A stretch of 64,000 nucleotides of DNA, taken from contig CACZVM010000003.1 in assembly GCA_902784585.1 (NCBI GenBank), positions 62,001-126,000 on the forward strand. Reading direction: 5' to 3'. The stretch's first letter is position 1. The number at the start of each line of letters is the position of its first letter. The DNA comes from an uncultured Bacteroidales bacterium (GTDB lineage Bacteria; Bacteroidota; Bacteroidia; Bacteroidales; Paludibacteraceae). The position numbers were made by a program, and so were the translations under genes. The notes beneath the pieces were generated by a model that saw only the letters and a program-made list of their open reading frames with translations, did no database searches and was not told the DNA's origin. Below are positions 1 to 8,238 of the stretch, in pieces.

Positions 1-280
1 TATTTTCGTAGGCTTTTAAGACCACATTGTATTTGCCATTTTTTGTGTAATAGTGTTCGGCATTGTATCCATCGTAGTATTGTCCATCACCAAACTCCCA
101 GCGAAAGTCCATGTTCCTGTAATTACTATGGCTGGTGTTTATAAACTTGACGGTGTGTTCGTCTATAGTGTACTTAAATGATACTTTTGGTACGGTGTCT
201 GATTGGTAGTAACTTAACAGATCGTTACGATCACAGGCGCAGAAAAGCACGGCCATGAGGATAGGTAGATAGTTTTTCAT
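1..280 (-). CDS. PKD-domain lipoprotein, C-terminus outside window
   Basis: Reading leftward from the ATG at 278-280 gives a lipoprotein signal peptide (MKNYLPILMAVLFCAC, with Cys16 the likely lipidated residue) followed by a PKD-type beta-sandwich. The PKD signature is visible: an aromatic-Glu-Phe-Gly-Asp-Gly turn (WEFGDG), then H-x-Y, G-x-Y and V-x-L-x-A about 15-30 residues later. The frame is open to the window edge, so only about 93 residues are seen. PKD domains are usually extracellular adhesion or spacer modules. The protein is probably on the cell surface; its effector domain, if any, lies outside the window. Confidence 0.8.
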   Translation of the reverse strand, partial: MKNYLPILMAVLFCACDRNDLLSYYQSDTVPKVSFKYTIDEHTVKFINTSHSNYRNMDFRWEFGDGQYYDGYNAEHYYTKNGKYNVVLKAYEN

Positions 281-292
281 AATGATATGAAA

Positions 293-1225
293 TTAAAAAT
301 TATACGCGAGGCCTATGCCATTTTGAGATGCATTGACGCTCCAGTATGCCTTGGTTGTAGATCTTTTTGCACAATTGGTATTATAGACATCAACGCTATT
401 ATGTTTTTTATTATAACCTACAATTAAAGTAGGAATACAGGCTATTTCAAATCCTAATCCTATTAAAGAAAATGCAGTATTTGCAGACGAACGACCAGAG
501 ATAAGAAAACCTATAAGAGATCCGAAATCAAGACCAATTCCTGCAGAAAAGAATATCCAACCAGCATAAGCAATATTACTACCACTATGAAATTTATCAT
601 ACGCAGCAGGGCAATTGTTTTGTAAAAATTCAGAATATGATTGTTCATTCATGGCTCTACCATCATAGTAGTATGTGTTTCCATTACGGGAAACATACTT
701 TGGAGTTGTGCTGACTTGGGTTTTGCTATCGAGAGGAGCACCTAAATACTTTGTGATTTTCCCATCGCGCAAATCCTTTACATACTCTACTTGAGATGCT
801 GGCATTGTGAAATACTTGGCATTATATGTATATGCAACATAGTTATCGGCTATTTCCATCAACTTTCCTTTAATAACCTGACCTGACAATAAGACTATCT
901 CGGCGTTATAGTCATTTGCTTCTGCAATATTAGAACTTGTCTCTTGAACAGATGGCGCTTCTTCCGATTTCTGATTCTCTGAAGTTTGTTGGTTATACAA
1001 CACTACCTTCCCATTAGCATAAATGATAGAACTAATCTCTTTTGTTTCAAGGATGAAAGTAGGACCATTAAGATTACTCTTCTCCTTGTACTTTATTTCT
1101 GATTTGGAAACTTCAAGAATTTTTGCTTCAATCTTTTGAGCATCGTTAGTAACAATAATGTCCTGCGCAAAAAGCGATGCAGTTACCATTAAGGTAAACA
1201 CGCATAATGTAATAAGTCTTTTCAT
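293..1225 (-). CDS. Secreted/membrane protein of unknown function with two small beta domains
   Basis: A 310-residue protein. I chose the ATG at 1223-1225 because it opens a clean signal peptide (about residues 1-19, ending SLFA before QD); the same frame stays open for 97 codons upstream but those look non-coding. After the signal comes a domain common in Bacteroidota proteins of unknown function (DIIVTNDAQKI ... KSNLNGP ... IIYANGK) and then a second one of similar design (EIVLLSGQVIKG ... YVKDLRDGKI). The last 110 residues hold two hydrophobic helices rich in Gly and Ser and a C-terminal NGIGLAYNF, like the last strand of an outer-membrane barrel. The role is unknown. A 277-nt leader separates it from its promoter. 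Confidence 0.7.
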   Translation of the reverse strand: MKRLITLCVFTLMVTASLFAQDIIVTNDAQKIEAKILEVSKSEIKYKEKSNLNGPTFILETKEISSIIYANGKVVLYNQQTSENQKSEEAPSVQETSSNIAEANDYNAEIVLLSGQVIKGKLMEIADNYVAYTYNAKYFTMPASQVEYVKDLRDGKITKYLGAPLDSKTQVSTTPKYVSRNGNTYYYDGRAMNEQSYSEFLQNNCPAAYDKFHSGSNIAYAGWIFFSAGIGLDFGSLIGFLISGRSSANTAFSLIGLGFEIACIPTLIVGYNKKHNSVDVYNTNCAKRSTTKAYWSVNASQNGIGLAYNF

Positions 1226-1502
1226 AATATTTTTAGTTAACGATATTTTCAAGAGTTGATTATACACAAAAAACGTGAGCCAACTGCTATTGGTATATTC
1301 GGGTCTCGACTCCCATAGTGTCCAATATATGCAGAAAGCCCACGCAAATACGTGAGCGTTTCGCAATATTTTCGGAACACTATACAAATTGTCGAGAAAT
1401 GAATATATCCTCAAATAAAGCAAACGCTTAATTTCTAATATGTCCTTACTTTTTTTACGTCGGTAAGCGACGGCCATTAGTTTTTGAAAACCTTTGCGGC
1501 TG
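1226..1502 (-). other. Long 5' leader, nothing clearly recognised
   Basis: Between the promoter at 1503-1534 and the ATG at 1225 lie 277 nt without a convincing gene. I see one compact hairpin (CGTCG, 5-nt loop, CGACG, at 1458-1472) just after the transcription start. Such a long leader is unusual here, where most leaders are under 100 nt. No riboswitch class is recognisable. Confidence 0.4.
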
Positions 1503-1534
1503 CAAAGGTACAACAATTTTTGGATATATGCAAA
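1503..1534 (-). promoter_or_regulatory. Bacteroidota-type promoter
   Basis: On the minus strand TACCTTTG (1503-1510) is the -7 box, separated by exactly 20 nt from TTTG (1531-1534). The -33 box is half of a 16-bp palindrome, TGCAAATATATTTGCA (1529-1544), that belongs to the adjoining repeat. It drives the gene ending at 293. Confidence 0.8.
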
Positions 1535-1759
1535 TATATTTGCAAAAAAACTACACGCGGCATCGGCTACACTCGCATTGAGGCTCTTACGGGCGGGGCG
1601 GCGCTTTTACAATGCCTGCATTAAATGCAGGCGCAATTGAAAAAGTGACGGACGGAAGAGGCGAATACGTCCGCACGTAGAGAGCGGACAGCGAAGGTCT
1701 AAACCGCCTATGGCCGAGCCCACAACCGCTACGCGGTGAGGCGTAGCGGATTGTGAGCG
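1526..1759. repeat. Structured interspersed repeat, copy A (234 bp)
   Basis: This segment recurs at 4600-4860 with only four substitutions and one 27-bp indel. It contains three stem-loops: CCTGCATT/AATGCAGG, GTCCGC/GCGGAC, and CCGCTACG/CGTAGCGG; the last is extended by CACAA/TTGTG in this copy. The first hairpin carries an A-to-G difference in copy B that leaves a G-U pair if the plus strand is the RNA. The edge toward 1526 merges with the promoter of the gene at 293-1225. A 60-70 codon open frame runs through both copies on the minus strand but has no features of a real protein. No transposase or obvious target duplication is seen. It may be a MITE-like element or a structured RNA. Confidence 0.85.
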
Positions 1760-1775
1760 GTGGATAAGATCCACC
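1759..1775 (-). terminator. Hairpin after the TonB gene, possible terminator
   Basis: A perfect 7-bp stem with a 3-nt loop (GGTGGAT, CTT on the minus strand, ATCCACC) lies 19 nt past the stop of the TonB gene. It has no U-run, so it may only protect the 3' end. It directly adjoins repeat copy A. Confidence 0.4.
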
Positions 1776-1794
1776 TGTAATGGACAAAGCCTAA

Positions 1795-3456
1795 TTAGTT
1801 GAGTTTGAAGTTAATGGGAATAGTATATTTGACTCTAACAAGTCTGCCTTTCTGTTGTCCGGGTGTCCATTTGGGCATGGCTTGTAGGACTCTAAGCGCT
1901 TCATTGTCCAGAGATGGGTCTCCGCCTGAACGAACTACTTCAAGATTGGAGATGGAACCATCTTTTTCTACCACAAACAGGCAAATGACGCGTCCTTGCA
2001 CGCCATTTTCCTTGGCGATAGCCGGATAATGGACGTTCTCTGACAAATACTGCATGAGTGCTGCTTGTCCTCCAGGGAAAGAAGGCAATACTTCCGCTTG
2101 TCCATAGATAATATTATCTTCTTCCGGCTCCGCAGGAGTTTCTTCGATTTCATAATCCCCACTCTCCTCTTCTTGGAAGGCATTGTAACCGGAAGCAGGA
2201 AGTGAATAGTTGAGAAGGGCTTTGTCGTACGGCTCATAAGCGATATTGTCAATTTTCCATGTGTCACCCTCTTTCTTCATGACCACACATGTAGGAATGC
2301 CTGCAGAGTGACCGCAGCTAACCGTCACGATATATGAATTCGCCAAGTTTGCATTAGGCACGATGCCCTCTACTCGCAAACATTCATCACCGATGCCGAA
2401 ATCCTGATTGCTCGTCAAAACAATATAATCGAAATGGGACGTATACTGGATAAAACGCTCTGTCTCAAAGGCTCTACGTCCTCCGTAGGCCTTGATCTGT
2501 TCACGGGAGGCGTTATAGTATTTGTTCAAGATAGCGATACAATCGCTCTCGTCGTTATTGACCGGTTCTTCTGCCGGCGGAGCAGCAATCTCTTCATCAC
2601 AAGTGGTCTCATATACTACCGCGGGTGTTTCCTCGGGCGTAGCACCGGCAGGGAGCGTGCGAAGAACTACATACCCAGAAACAAGGAGAGAAAGACCAAG
2701 GAAAATACCGATGAGTTGTCGCTCTGTAACGGGTTGCTGTCCCTTGTCGGTTTTGATCTTGAATTTAGCCAACACTTGTTGCCAAGTCATTACTTTGCAT
2801 TGCGGCAAGGCAAGCAATGCCTTCAACTCCTTGTTGGCATAATACATAGCCAGAGTGCAACTTACAATAAAGGTCGCCGAGAGGTAGATGTAAACCTCTT
2901 CCATATGGAAGTCGATGGCATGATTGAGCAAGTCGTTAAAGTCCCACAAAGCCCACATAAAAGTCAGGAAAGAGATGAGTCCACAAGCCATCGAGAGGTA
3001 GTAAAAGGCCAAAATAGCAGTACTATTCAATTGCGATCGTTTTAATCGGCGGCAGAAATCATAGATTGCAGTGCCCGCTCCAACACAGCAAAGGAGTGTC
3101 ACGTTGCACACCAAAGAGATGGTTTCTTTGTATTGTATCAGTACTGCCGGTTCTTGAATATCATCAATAAATCCATATGCACGTAAAAGCTGAAGGATAA
3201 GTCCAAGCCATCCACCACCAAAGATGCCGATATACATGTCTATGTTGAAAAGTTGCGCAATCATAGCCGTCAATGCCGACAGGCCCTGAGCACATACCAC
3301 AAACAGCAGCGTCCATGCCGCAAAATAAAACGGCACGTTGGTCAGCCTACGTAGTTGCACTTTGTTGAATTGCGGATAGATAGTAGCAAGAGACTTTCGC
3401 GTAGCAAATTGATAAGCAAAGAGTGCTATCAAAAGAATAAAGAAAAGTGTCATCAC
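1795..3456 (-). CDS. Polytopic membrane protein with TonB C-terminal domain (energy transducer)
   Basis: A 553-residue protein. The N-terminal half has about seven hydrophobic segments (near residues 3-20, 47-70, 80-95, 110-130, 145-170, 185-205 and 247-268). A periplasmic region follows: an acidic linker, an NTF2/DUF3828-like segment (about 300-430), and a canonical TonB C-terminal domain (about 455-553: FPGGQAALMQYLSENVHYP, GVQGRV, V-x-x-DGSIS, RSGGDPSLDNEA, W-x-PG, ending IPINFKLN). TonB domains pass proton-motive force to outer-membrane receptors. In Bacteroidota the domain is often fused to BlaR-like or multispanning N-termini. No receptor or ExbBD gene is adjacent. The start could be either of two adjacent Met codons. 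Confidence 0.85.
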   Translation of the reverse strand: MMTLFFILLIALFAYQFATRKSLATIYPQFNKVQLRRLTNVPFYFAAWTLLFVVCAQGLSALTAMIAQLFNIDMYIGIFGGGWLGLILQLLRAYGFIDDIQEPAVLIQYKETISLVCNVTLLCCVGAGTAIYDFCRRLKRSQLNSTAILAFYYLSMACGLISFLTFMWALWDFNDLLNHAIDFHMEEVYIYLSATFIVSCTLAMYYANKELKALLALPQCKVMTWQQVLAKFKIKTDKGQQPVTERQLIGIFLGLSLLVSGYVVLRTLPAGATPEETPAVVYETTCDEEIAAPPAEEPVNNDESDCIAILNKYYNASREQIKAYGGRRAFETERFIQYTSHFDYIVLTSNQDFGIGDECLRVEGIVPNANLANSYIVTVSCGHSAGIPTCVVMKKEGDTWKIDNIAYEPYDKALLNYSLPASGYNAFQEEESGDYEIEETPAEPEEDNIIYGQAEVLPSFPGGQAALMQYLSENVHYPAIAKENGVQGRVICLFVVEKDGSISNLEVVRSGGDPSLDNEALRVLQAMPKWTPGQQKGRLVRVKYTIPINFKLN

Positions 3457-3534
3457 GATATTATTGATTTTAAAATTCGTATTAGTTGCTTGTTATTACC
3501 ACTAAGTTTAAACAATTTAAAACCTTTGCGACTG

Positions 3535-3566
3535 CAAAGGTACTACAAAAAAATGAGATATACAAA
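3535..3566 (-). promoter_or_regulatory. Promoter of the TonB gene, fused to the upstream terminator
   Basis: Minus-strand -7 TACCTTTG (3535-3542), 20-nt spacer, -33 TTTG (3563-3566). The -33 TTTG is the end of the T-run of the terminator hairpin at 3568-3592. Downstream of the -7 box the dyad CCTTTGC-AGTC-GCAAAGG places an inverted copy of the -7 core. Confidence 0.85.
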
Positions 3567-3592
3567 AAAATCTGCACTTTTGGCGCAGATTT
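3564..3592 (-). terminator. Intrinsic terminator of the Bro-N gene
   Basis: On the minus strand AAATCTGC (3592-3585) pairs with GCAGATTT (3575-3568) around a 9-nt loop, followed by seven T (3570-3564). It lies 51 nt past the stop at 3643. Its T-run doubles as the -33 region of the next promoter. Confidence 0.8.
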
Positions 3593-3642
3593 ATTGAAAT
3601 TCATAGGCTAAGCCTTACTCCTCTGATTGTTGAACTATTCGG

Positions 3643-4533
3643 TTATTGGTCTATACCAGTTAGTTCATCCAAATCGTCGGCTTCTTTTGGCAAAGGTAAT
3701 TCCTCCGGAGGGTTGGTGAAATGGACTGCGCGTTTGGAAGATATGACACTTCGACCTATTCGCTGCTCTAGGTTTTGACGTGCGGCATCGGCTACCTCAC
3801 CTCCTTCTTGCGCTATATGTGCCGTTTCAACGTACCCCTGCGGATTGCGTTCTTGTGAGATCTCTGTGGCTGCTGCTTCCGCCAAGCCGTTCAGCATCAA
3901 CTCCACATTGGTCATGTTATCCCGCAGACTCTCTTTGCGCAAGCCTTTCAACTCTTTGTACTCGCGTGTGTTGAGTCCCGACCATGCGCGGTACATAATA
4001 TCCGTAAGGGACGCATATTCCTGCTCGGTCTCTACTCCGCTACGTTTCCATTCATCGGTTAGCCCTTTGCGGATTTCGATGGTCTTGATACGCTGGTTAA
4101 TCCAGTTTTCTGAATAGCCCAAGCGATGATAGTCTTTGATCGCCTGCTCAATGCTTCGTTCCGGATCTTGGAGTTGGTTCAGACGCTCCTGCCCGACCTT
4201 GGCTAACCACAACTTAAACGGCTCTGCTTTCTTGGATGGTACCGATTGAATGAGACGCAGAACTTGCTCAGTATCAGCTACATCAGTTAAGCGCTGCTTG
4301 CCATCTGCAGCAGTTAATTTCAACTGGTAACAATTTGTTACCGTTTCATTTCCCTCTTGTGCCAATCGTCCTTTAAGTACTTTCCAGTACTTGCGAGCAG
4401 CTTGATAGTCTATGCTATCCGTTAATACTTGGATAACATCAACTACGGAAAAATAGTACTTCTCCGCTTCGCTATCCCACACAATGCGTATCTTCTTCGC
4501 ATCAAATAATTTAATTACTTCTTCCTGTGCCAT
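3643..4533 (-). CDS. Bro-N/DinD-like antirepressor-family protein
   Basis: A 296-residue protein; the start MAQEEVIKLF is chosen because the 19 upstream codons overlap the promoter. Residues about 8-110 match a Bro-N domain as in phage antirepressors and DNA-damage-inducible DinD: FDAKKIRIVWDSEAEKYYFS, DVIQVLTDS, YWKVLKGRL and LTDVADTEQVLRLIQSVPS, with KAEPFKLWLA following. The central part (RSIEQAIKDYHRLGYSENWI) and the charged C-terminus are typical of chromosomal DinD/Bro relatives. It probably binds DNA; its target is unknown. No other phage gene is nearby. The gene sits just downstream of repeat copy B, which supplies its promoter edge. Confidence 0.75.
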   Translation of the reverse strand: MAQEEVIKLFDAKKIRIVWDSEAEKYYFSVVDVIQVLTDSIDYQAARKYWKVLKGRLAQEGNETVTNCYQLKLTAADGKQRLTDVADTEQVLRLIQSVPSKKAEPFKLWLAKVGQERLNQLQDPERSIEQAIKDYHRLGYSENWINQRIKTIEIRKGLTDEWKRSGVETEQEYASLTDIMYRAWSGLNTREYKELKGLRKESLRDNMTNVELMLNGLAEAAATEISQERNPQGYVETAHIAQEGGEVADAARQNLEQRIGRSVISSKRAVHFTNPPEELPLPKEADDLDELTGIDQ

Positions 4534-4576
4534 ACGAATGAGTATAAACAGAAGATTACAGAAACCTTTGTGACTG

Positions 4577-4608
4577 CAAAGGTACAACAAAAAAATGAGA
4601 TATGCAAA
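4577..4608 (-). promoter_or_regulatory. Promoter of the Bro-N gene
   Basis: Minus-strand -7 TACCTTTG (4577-4584), 20-nt spacer, -33 TTTG (4605-4608), the latter inside the TGCAAATATATTTGCA palindrome at the edge of repeat copy B. The arrangement is the same as for copy A at 1503-1534. Confidence 0.8.
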
Positions 4609-4860
4609 TATATTTGCAAAAAAACTACACGCGGCATCGGCTACACCCGCATAGAGGCTCTTACGGGCGGGGCGGCGCTTTTACAATGCCTGCATTAAGT
4701 GCAGGCGCAATTGAAAAAGTGACGGACGGAAGAGGCGAATACGTCCGCACGTAGAGAGCGGACAGCGAAGGTCTAAACCGCCTATGGCCGAGCCCACAAT
4801 GAGCCTGAAAAAGAAGAAAACAAAAACCGCTACGTGGTGAGGCGTAGCGGATTGTGAGCG
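4600..4860. repeat. Structured interspersed repeat, copy B (261 bp)
   Basis: Second copy of the element at 1526-1759, in the same orientation and again directly upstream of a leftward promoter. It differs by four substitutions and by 27 extra bases between GCCCACAA and the CCGCTACG hairpin, starting TGAGCCTGAAAAAGAAG. The terminal hairpin CCGCTACG/CGTAGCGG is kept. The 46 bases from 4861 to the DUF456 stop hold nothing recognisable. Confidence 0.85.
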
Positions 4861-4906
4861 CGCGCACAGAACACTATTATCCGCGGGGATATTCGCGAAT
4901 ACGAGA

Positions 4907-5404
4907 TCACCAAATGGCTTGGATGAGGGCGGTGGTCATGAGACCGCAGCAGATGAGTTTGAGGACTGTGCCGACGAGAATGCCGATGAAACTACCCCAT
5001 CCCGCACGGAAGGCGGCAGCGATATTCTCTCGGTTAATCTGACCATGCAGAGCGATTGCCAGCAATTCGAAGAGGATGGCACCGACCAACGGGCCGAGAA
5101 TAACGCCTACGGCGCCAAAGAGAAGTCCGACAAAGACGCCGAGGGTGCTACCCCACACGCCATACTTCGTTCCGCCAAACTGCTTGGTGCCCCAAGCCGG
5201 CACCGCATAGTCGAGTACGGAAACAACGAGCGTGACGATGCCCCATATAAGCAGGAACTGCCAGGAGAAATCCACCCGATCGGTAGCTTGCGCTATCCAA
5301 AGACCGGCATAGGCAATCGGCGTGCCCGGAAGTCCGGGCACTATACAACCGATTATGCCTATCAGCATAAGGATAAATGCTATGACAAGAAGCAATATAT
5401 CCAT
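4907..5404 (-). CDS. DUF456 family membrane protein
   Basis: A 165-residue, strongly hydrophobic protein with four to five membrane segments and the glycine-zipper pattern of DUF456: an N-terminal helix ending PGLPGTPIAYAGL, then AVPAWGTKQFGGTKYGVWGS and VGLLFGAVGVILGPLVGA, ending with a helix near 140-165. The function of the family is unknown. It starts 3 bp after the ferritin stop, so it is the last gene of the leftward block. Neighbours give no strong hint. Confidence 0.85.
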   Translation of the reverse strand: MDILLLVIAFILMLIGIIGCIVPGLPGTPIAYAGLWIAQATDRVDFSWQFLLIWGIVTLVVSVLDYAVPAWGTKQFGGTKYGVWGSTLGVFVGLLFGAVGVILGPLVGAILFELLAIALHGQINRENIAAAFRAGWGSFIGILVGTVLKLICCGLMTTALIQAIW

Positions 5405-5407
5405 GTG

Positions 5408-5878
5408 TTATGCTTTTGCTGCCAAAGGCGACGGAGTCACATACACGCGTGCGGCGAGTTCCTGGTCAAGGACATAAAGCCCGTAGGAATTGCCGTCCAA
5501 CATCTTCAGTTTGTTGATGATATCCACGGCATTCTCTTCTTCCTCCACCTGCTCGTCGATGAACCATTGGAGACGGCTCTGAGCGGCAAAGTCTTTCTCA
5601 TCTACGGCAATCTGCATAAGATTGTTGATGAGCGAAGTGACATGTTGCTCGTGCTTGTAAGTATGTTCAAAAGCAGCAAGCGGAGATGCCCATTCCGTCT
5701 CCACCGCATCAATCGCCTTCAGCAGCACACGGCCACCACGGCTGATGAGGTAGCAGTTAGCCATACCCGCTAAACCTTTGTCTTGGCAATAAGCAGACAT
5801 ACTGAGGTATAAATACGCCGACCACATCTCGGCATTGATTTGGGCGTTAATGGCGTCCTCTAAACGTTTGGAAATCAT
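5408..5878 (-). CDS. ftn: Ferritin with an internal gap at the ferroxidase centre
   Basis: A 156-residue ferritin-like protein. Helix A (MISKRLEDAINAQINAEMWSAYLYLSM, with the first iron-ligand Glu at residue 17), helix C (FEHTYKHEQHVTSLINNL) and helix D (LQWFIDEQVEEEENA) are standard. Between AGMAN and YLISRGG, however, the usual helix-B segment of about 17-18 residues, which carries the EExxH iron ligands, is absent. The reading frame is intact on both sides. The family normally has 160-175 residues. Known ferritins oxidise and store iron in a 24-subunit shell; this version should have lost the ferroxidase site and the end of helix B. It could be a decayed gene, a non-catalytic subunit or an assembly collapse. 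Confidence 0.85.
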   Translation of the reverse strand: MISKRLEDAINAQINAEMWSAYLYLSMSAYCQDKGLAGMANCYLISRGGRVLLKAIDAVETEWASPLAAFEHTYKHEQHVTSLINNLMQIAVDEKDFAAQSRLQWFIDEQVEEEENAVDIINKLKMLDGNSYGLYVLDQELAARVYVTPSPLAAKA

Positions 5879-5889
5879 GATGTTATAAT

Positions 5890-5917
5890 GTTGAGTGTTT
5901 AGTGTTGAGTGTTTAGT
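5890..5917. repeat. Heptad array, 4 units
   Basis: Four 7-bp units GTTGAGT, GTTTAGT, GTTGAGT, GTTTAGT lie between ferritin and pfkA and fill most of the 42-bp gap. Confidence 0.8.
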
Positions 5918-5920
5918 GAA

Positions 5921-6856
5921 TTAGATACTCAGGGTGAGGAGGGCTTGCCATGAGTCTTCCTTGACATCCTTCTTCTGATGAATCGCCTTGCTCAGGGGGA
6001 TAAGCACGATATCGTCGTTCTGGATTCCGACCATGACGTTGCGCTGGCCGTCCAACAGGGCTTGTACAGCAGCTACGCCCATACGGGATGCCAATATACG
6101 GTCATAGGCGGAAGGACTTCCGCCGCGTTGTAAATGGCCAAGGACAGTAACGCGGGTGGAGAATTCCGGATGGATCTTCTCAATCATTTTGGCTACCGTT
6201 GCGGCTCCGCCTTCAACTGCGTGCTCCTGAACCAGCACAATAGACGAACTCTTCGTTTTGCGTTTTCCGCTACCAATAGCTTCTTCAATCTGTTCCTTCA
6301 CCTGTGCACGCTCGGGAATGATAGCTGCTTCACAGCCTCCCGCAATCGCGGCATTAAGCGTCAGAAATCCGGCATCACGGCCCATGACTTCTACCAAGAA
6401 AACACGTTCGTGCGATGTAGCAGTGTCGCGTAGTTTATCTATACACTCGGTAATCGTACTGAGCGAGGTGTCGTAGCCGATTGTAGCATCTGTGCCCCAT
6501 AAGTCATTATCAATTGTACCGGGCAGGCCAATTACAGGAATATCGTACTCCTGGGCAAAGAGACGGCCCCCTGTGAAAGTGCCATCACCGCCTATAACCA
6601 CCAAAGCATCAATCTTTTCTTTCTGAATGGTCTTATAAGCCTGTTTACGGCCTTCGGGCGTCTGGAACTCCAAACAACGCGCGGACTTGAGGATTGTTCC
6701 GCCGCGTTGGATAATACCGGACACGTCTTGGGAAGTAAAGTTTTTTACCTCTCCGTCTATAAGACCTTTGTAGCCACGATAAATGGCTTTCACTTGCAGT
6801 CCTTGCGCGATAGCCGCACGTGTCACCGCAGTTAATACACCGATTGTCTTAATCAT
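5921..6856 (-). CDS. pfkA: 6-phosphofructokinase lacking the N-terminal GGDAPGMN loop
   Basis: A 311-residue ATP-dependent phosphofructokinase family protein. Most motifs are present: [62 protein letters not shown] and DRILASRMG. The first strand MIKTIGVLT joins directly to AVTRAAI: the 13 residues found here in the family (SGGDAPGMNAAIR), which form the nucleotide-binding loop with the conserved Gly11 and an effector-site Arg, are missing without a frameshift. The enzyme would convert fructose 6-phosphate to fructose 1,6-bisphosphate, but activity is doubtful without this loop. I use the ATG at 6854-6856; a longer start at 6886 is possible. It lies 34 bp after fabD. Confidence 0.9.
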   Translation of the reverse strand: MIKTIGVLTAVTRAAIAQGLQVKAIYRGYKGLIDGEVKNFTSQDVSGIIQRGGTILKSARCLEFQTPEGRKQAYKTIQKEKIDALVVIGGDGTFTGGRLFAQEYDIPVIGLPGTIDNDLWGTDATIGYDTSLSTITECIDKLRDTATSHERVFLVEVMGRDAGFLTLNAAIAGGCEAAIIPERAQVKEQIEEAIGSGKRKTKSSSIVLVQEHAVEGGAATVAKMIEKIHPEFSTRVTVLGHLQRGGSPSAYDRILASRMGVAAVQALLDGQRNVMVGIQNDDIVLIPLSKAIHQKKDVKEDSWQALLTLSI

Positions 6857-6890
6857 TTTCGTAATAATATATGGTGTATAGTGCAAGAAG

Positions 6891-7760
6891 TTATCCGACT
6901 TGCACGTTCGGATTTATCTTACGAATCATTCCTTTGAGCACATCTCCCGGGCCAAACTCGTAAAACTCGGTCGCACCCTCCGCAATCATATTCTGCACGC
7001 TTTGCGTCCAGCGAACGGGGGCTGTGAGTTGTTTGAGCAGGTTTTCGCGGATGGTCTCCGGATCTGTTTCTGCCTTGGCCGATACGTTCTGATAGATCGG
7101 GCAGAAAGGACGATGGAAGTCTGTGCGCTTGATTGCTTCGGCCAGATCTTCTGCAGCAGGCTGCATGAGCGGCGAATGGAACGCACCGCCTACGGGGAGA
7201 CGGAGTGCACGGCGTGCACCGGCTTCCTTGAGTGCCACACAAGCGGCATCGATAGCGTCCACTTCGCCGGAGATGACCACCTGGCCGGGACAATTGAAAT
7301 TGGCGCCTACCACTACCCCATCCGTTGCCTGGCAGATCTCAACCACCTGCTCATCAGGCAAGCCGAGGACAGCGGCCATCGTACCGGGATTGGCTTCGCA
7401 GGCAGCCTGCATCGCCTGTGCACGCGCGGACACTAATAATAAGGCATCCTCGAAACGCAAGGCACCGCAAGCGACGAGCGCGCTGAATTCACCGAGGCTA
7501 TGTCCGGCAACCATGTCGGGACGCTCGATGGTCATCAAACGCTGAGCAACCACCGAATGGAGGAACACAGCAGGTTGCGTGACACGGGTTTGCTTGAGGT
7601 CGTCGGCAGTACCATTAAACATCACATCGGTGAGCGAGAAGCCAAGCAGCCTGTCGGCTGCCTGACAAATCTCGCGCGCCTCTGCATGGGCATCGTAGAG
7701 ATCCCGGCACATGCCTGGGAACTGACTACCCTGCCCCGGGAAAACGAATGCTTTAGCCAT
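6891..7760 (-). CDS. fabD: Malonyl-CoA:ACP transacylase
   Basis: A complete 289-residue FabD. It transfers malonyl groups from CoA to acyl carrier protein for fatty-acid synthesis. Visible motifs are [13 protein letters not shown] at the N-terminus, the nucleophile elbow GHSLGE with its Ser, [12 protein letters not shown], and [12 protein letters not shown] with the catalytic His. It follows the V-ATPase K gene by 1 bp, so fatty-acid and ATPase genes appear cotranscribed. No other fab gene is next to it. Confidence 0.95.
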   Translation of the reverse strand: MAKAFVFPGQGSQFPGMCRDLYDAHAEAREICQAADRLLGFSLTDVMFNGTADDLKQTRVTQPAVFLHSVVAQRLMTIERPDMVAGHSLGEFSALVACGALRFEDALLLVSARAQAMQAACEANPGTMAAVLGLPDEQVVEICQATDGVVVGANFNCPGQVVISGEVDAIDAACVALKEAGARRALRLPVGGAFHSPLMQPAAEDLAEAIKRTDFHRPFCPIYQNVSAKAETDPETIRENLLKQLTAPVRWTQSVQNMIAEGATEFYEFGPGDVLKGMIRKINPNVQVG

Positions 7761-7761
7761 A

Positions 7762-8228
<467 letters not shown>

Positions 8229-8238
8229 ATTGCAAATT

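Noticed and set aside
1301..1314. GGGTCTCGACTCCC resembles a tRNA T-arm
   Set aside because: No matching acceptor, D- or anticodon arms are found around it on either strand, so it is not a tRNA gene; a relic cannot be shown.
1587..1787. Small open frame in repeat copy A, also found in copy B (4661-4867)
   Set aside because: It reads through three stem-loops and the differences between copies include a missense change and a 27-bp in-frame insertion; no start context or domain supports a protein. Structure explains the conservation better.
3643..4533. Bro-N protein considered as part of a prophage or defence island
   Set aside because: No integrase, capsid, restriction or toxin-antitoxin gene is adjacent; chromosomal DinD-like copies are common.
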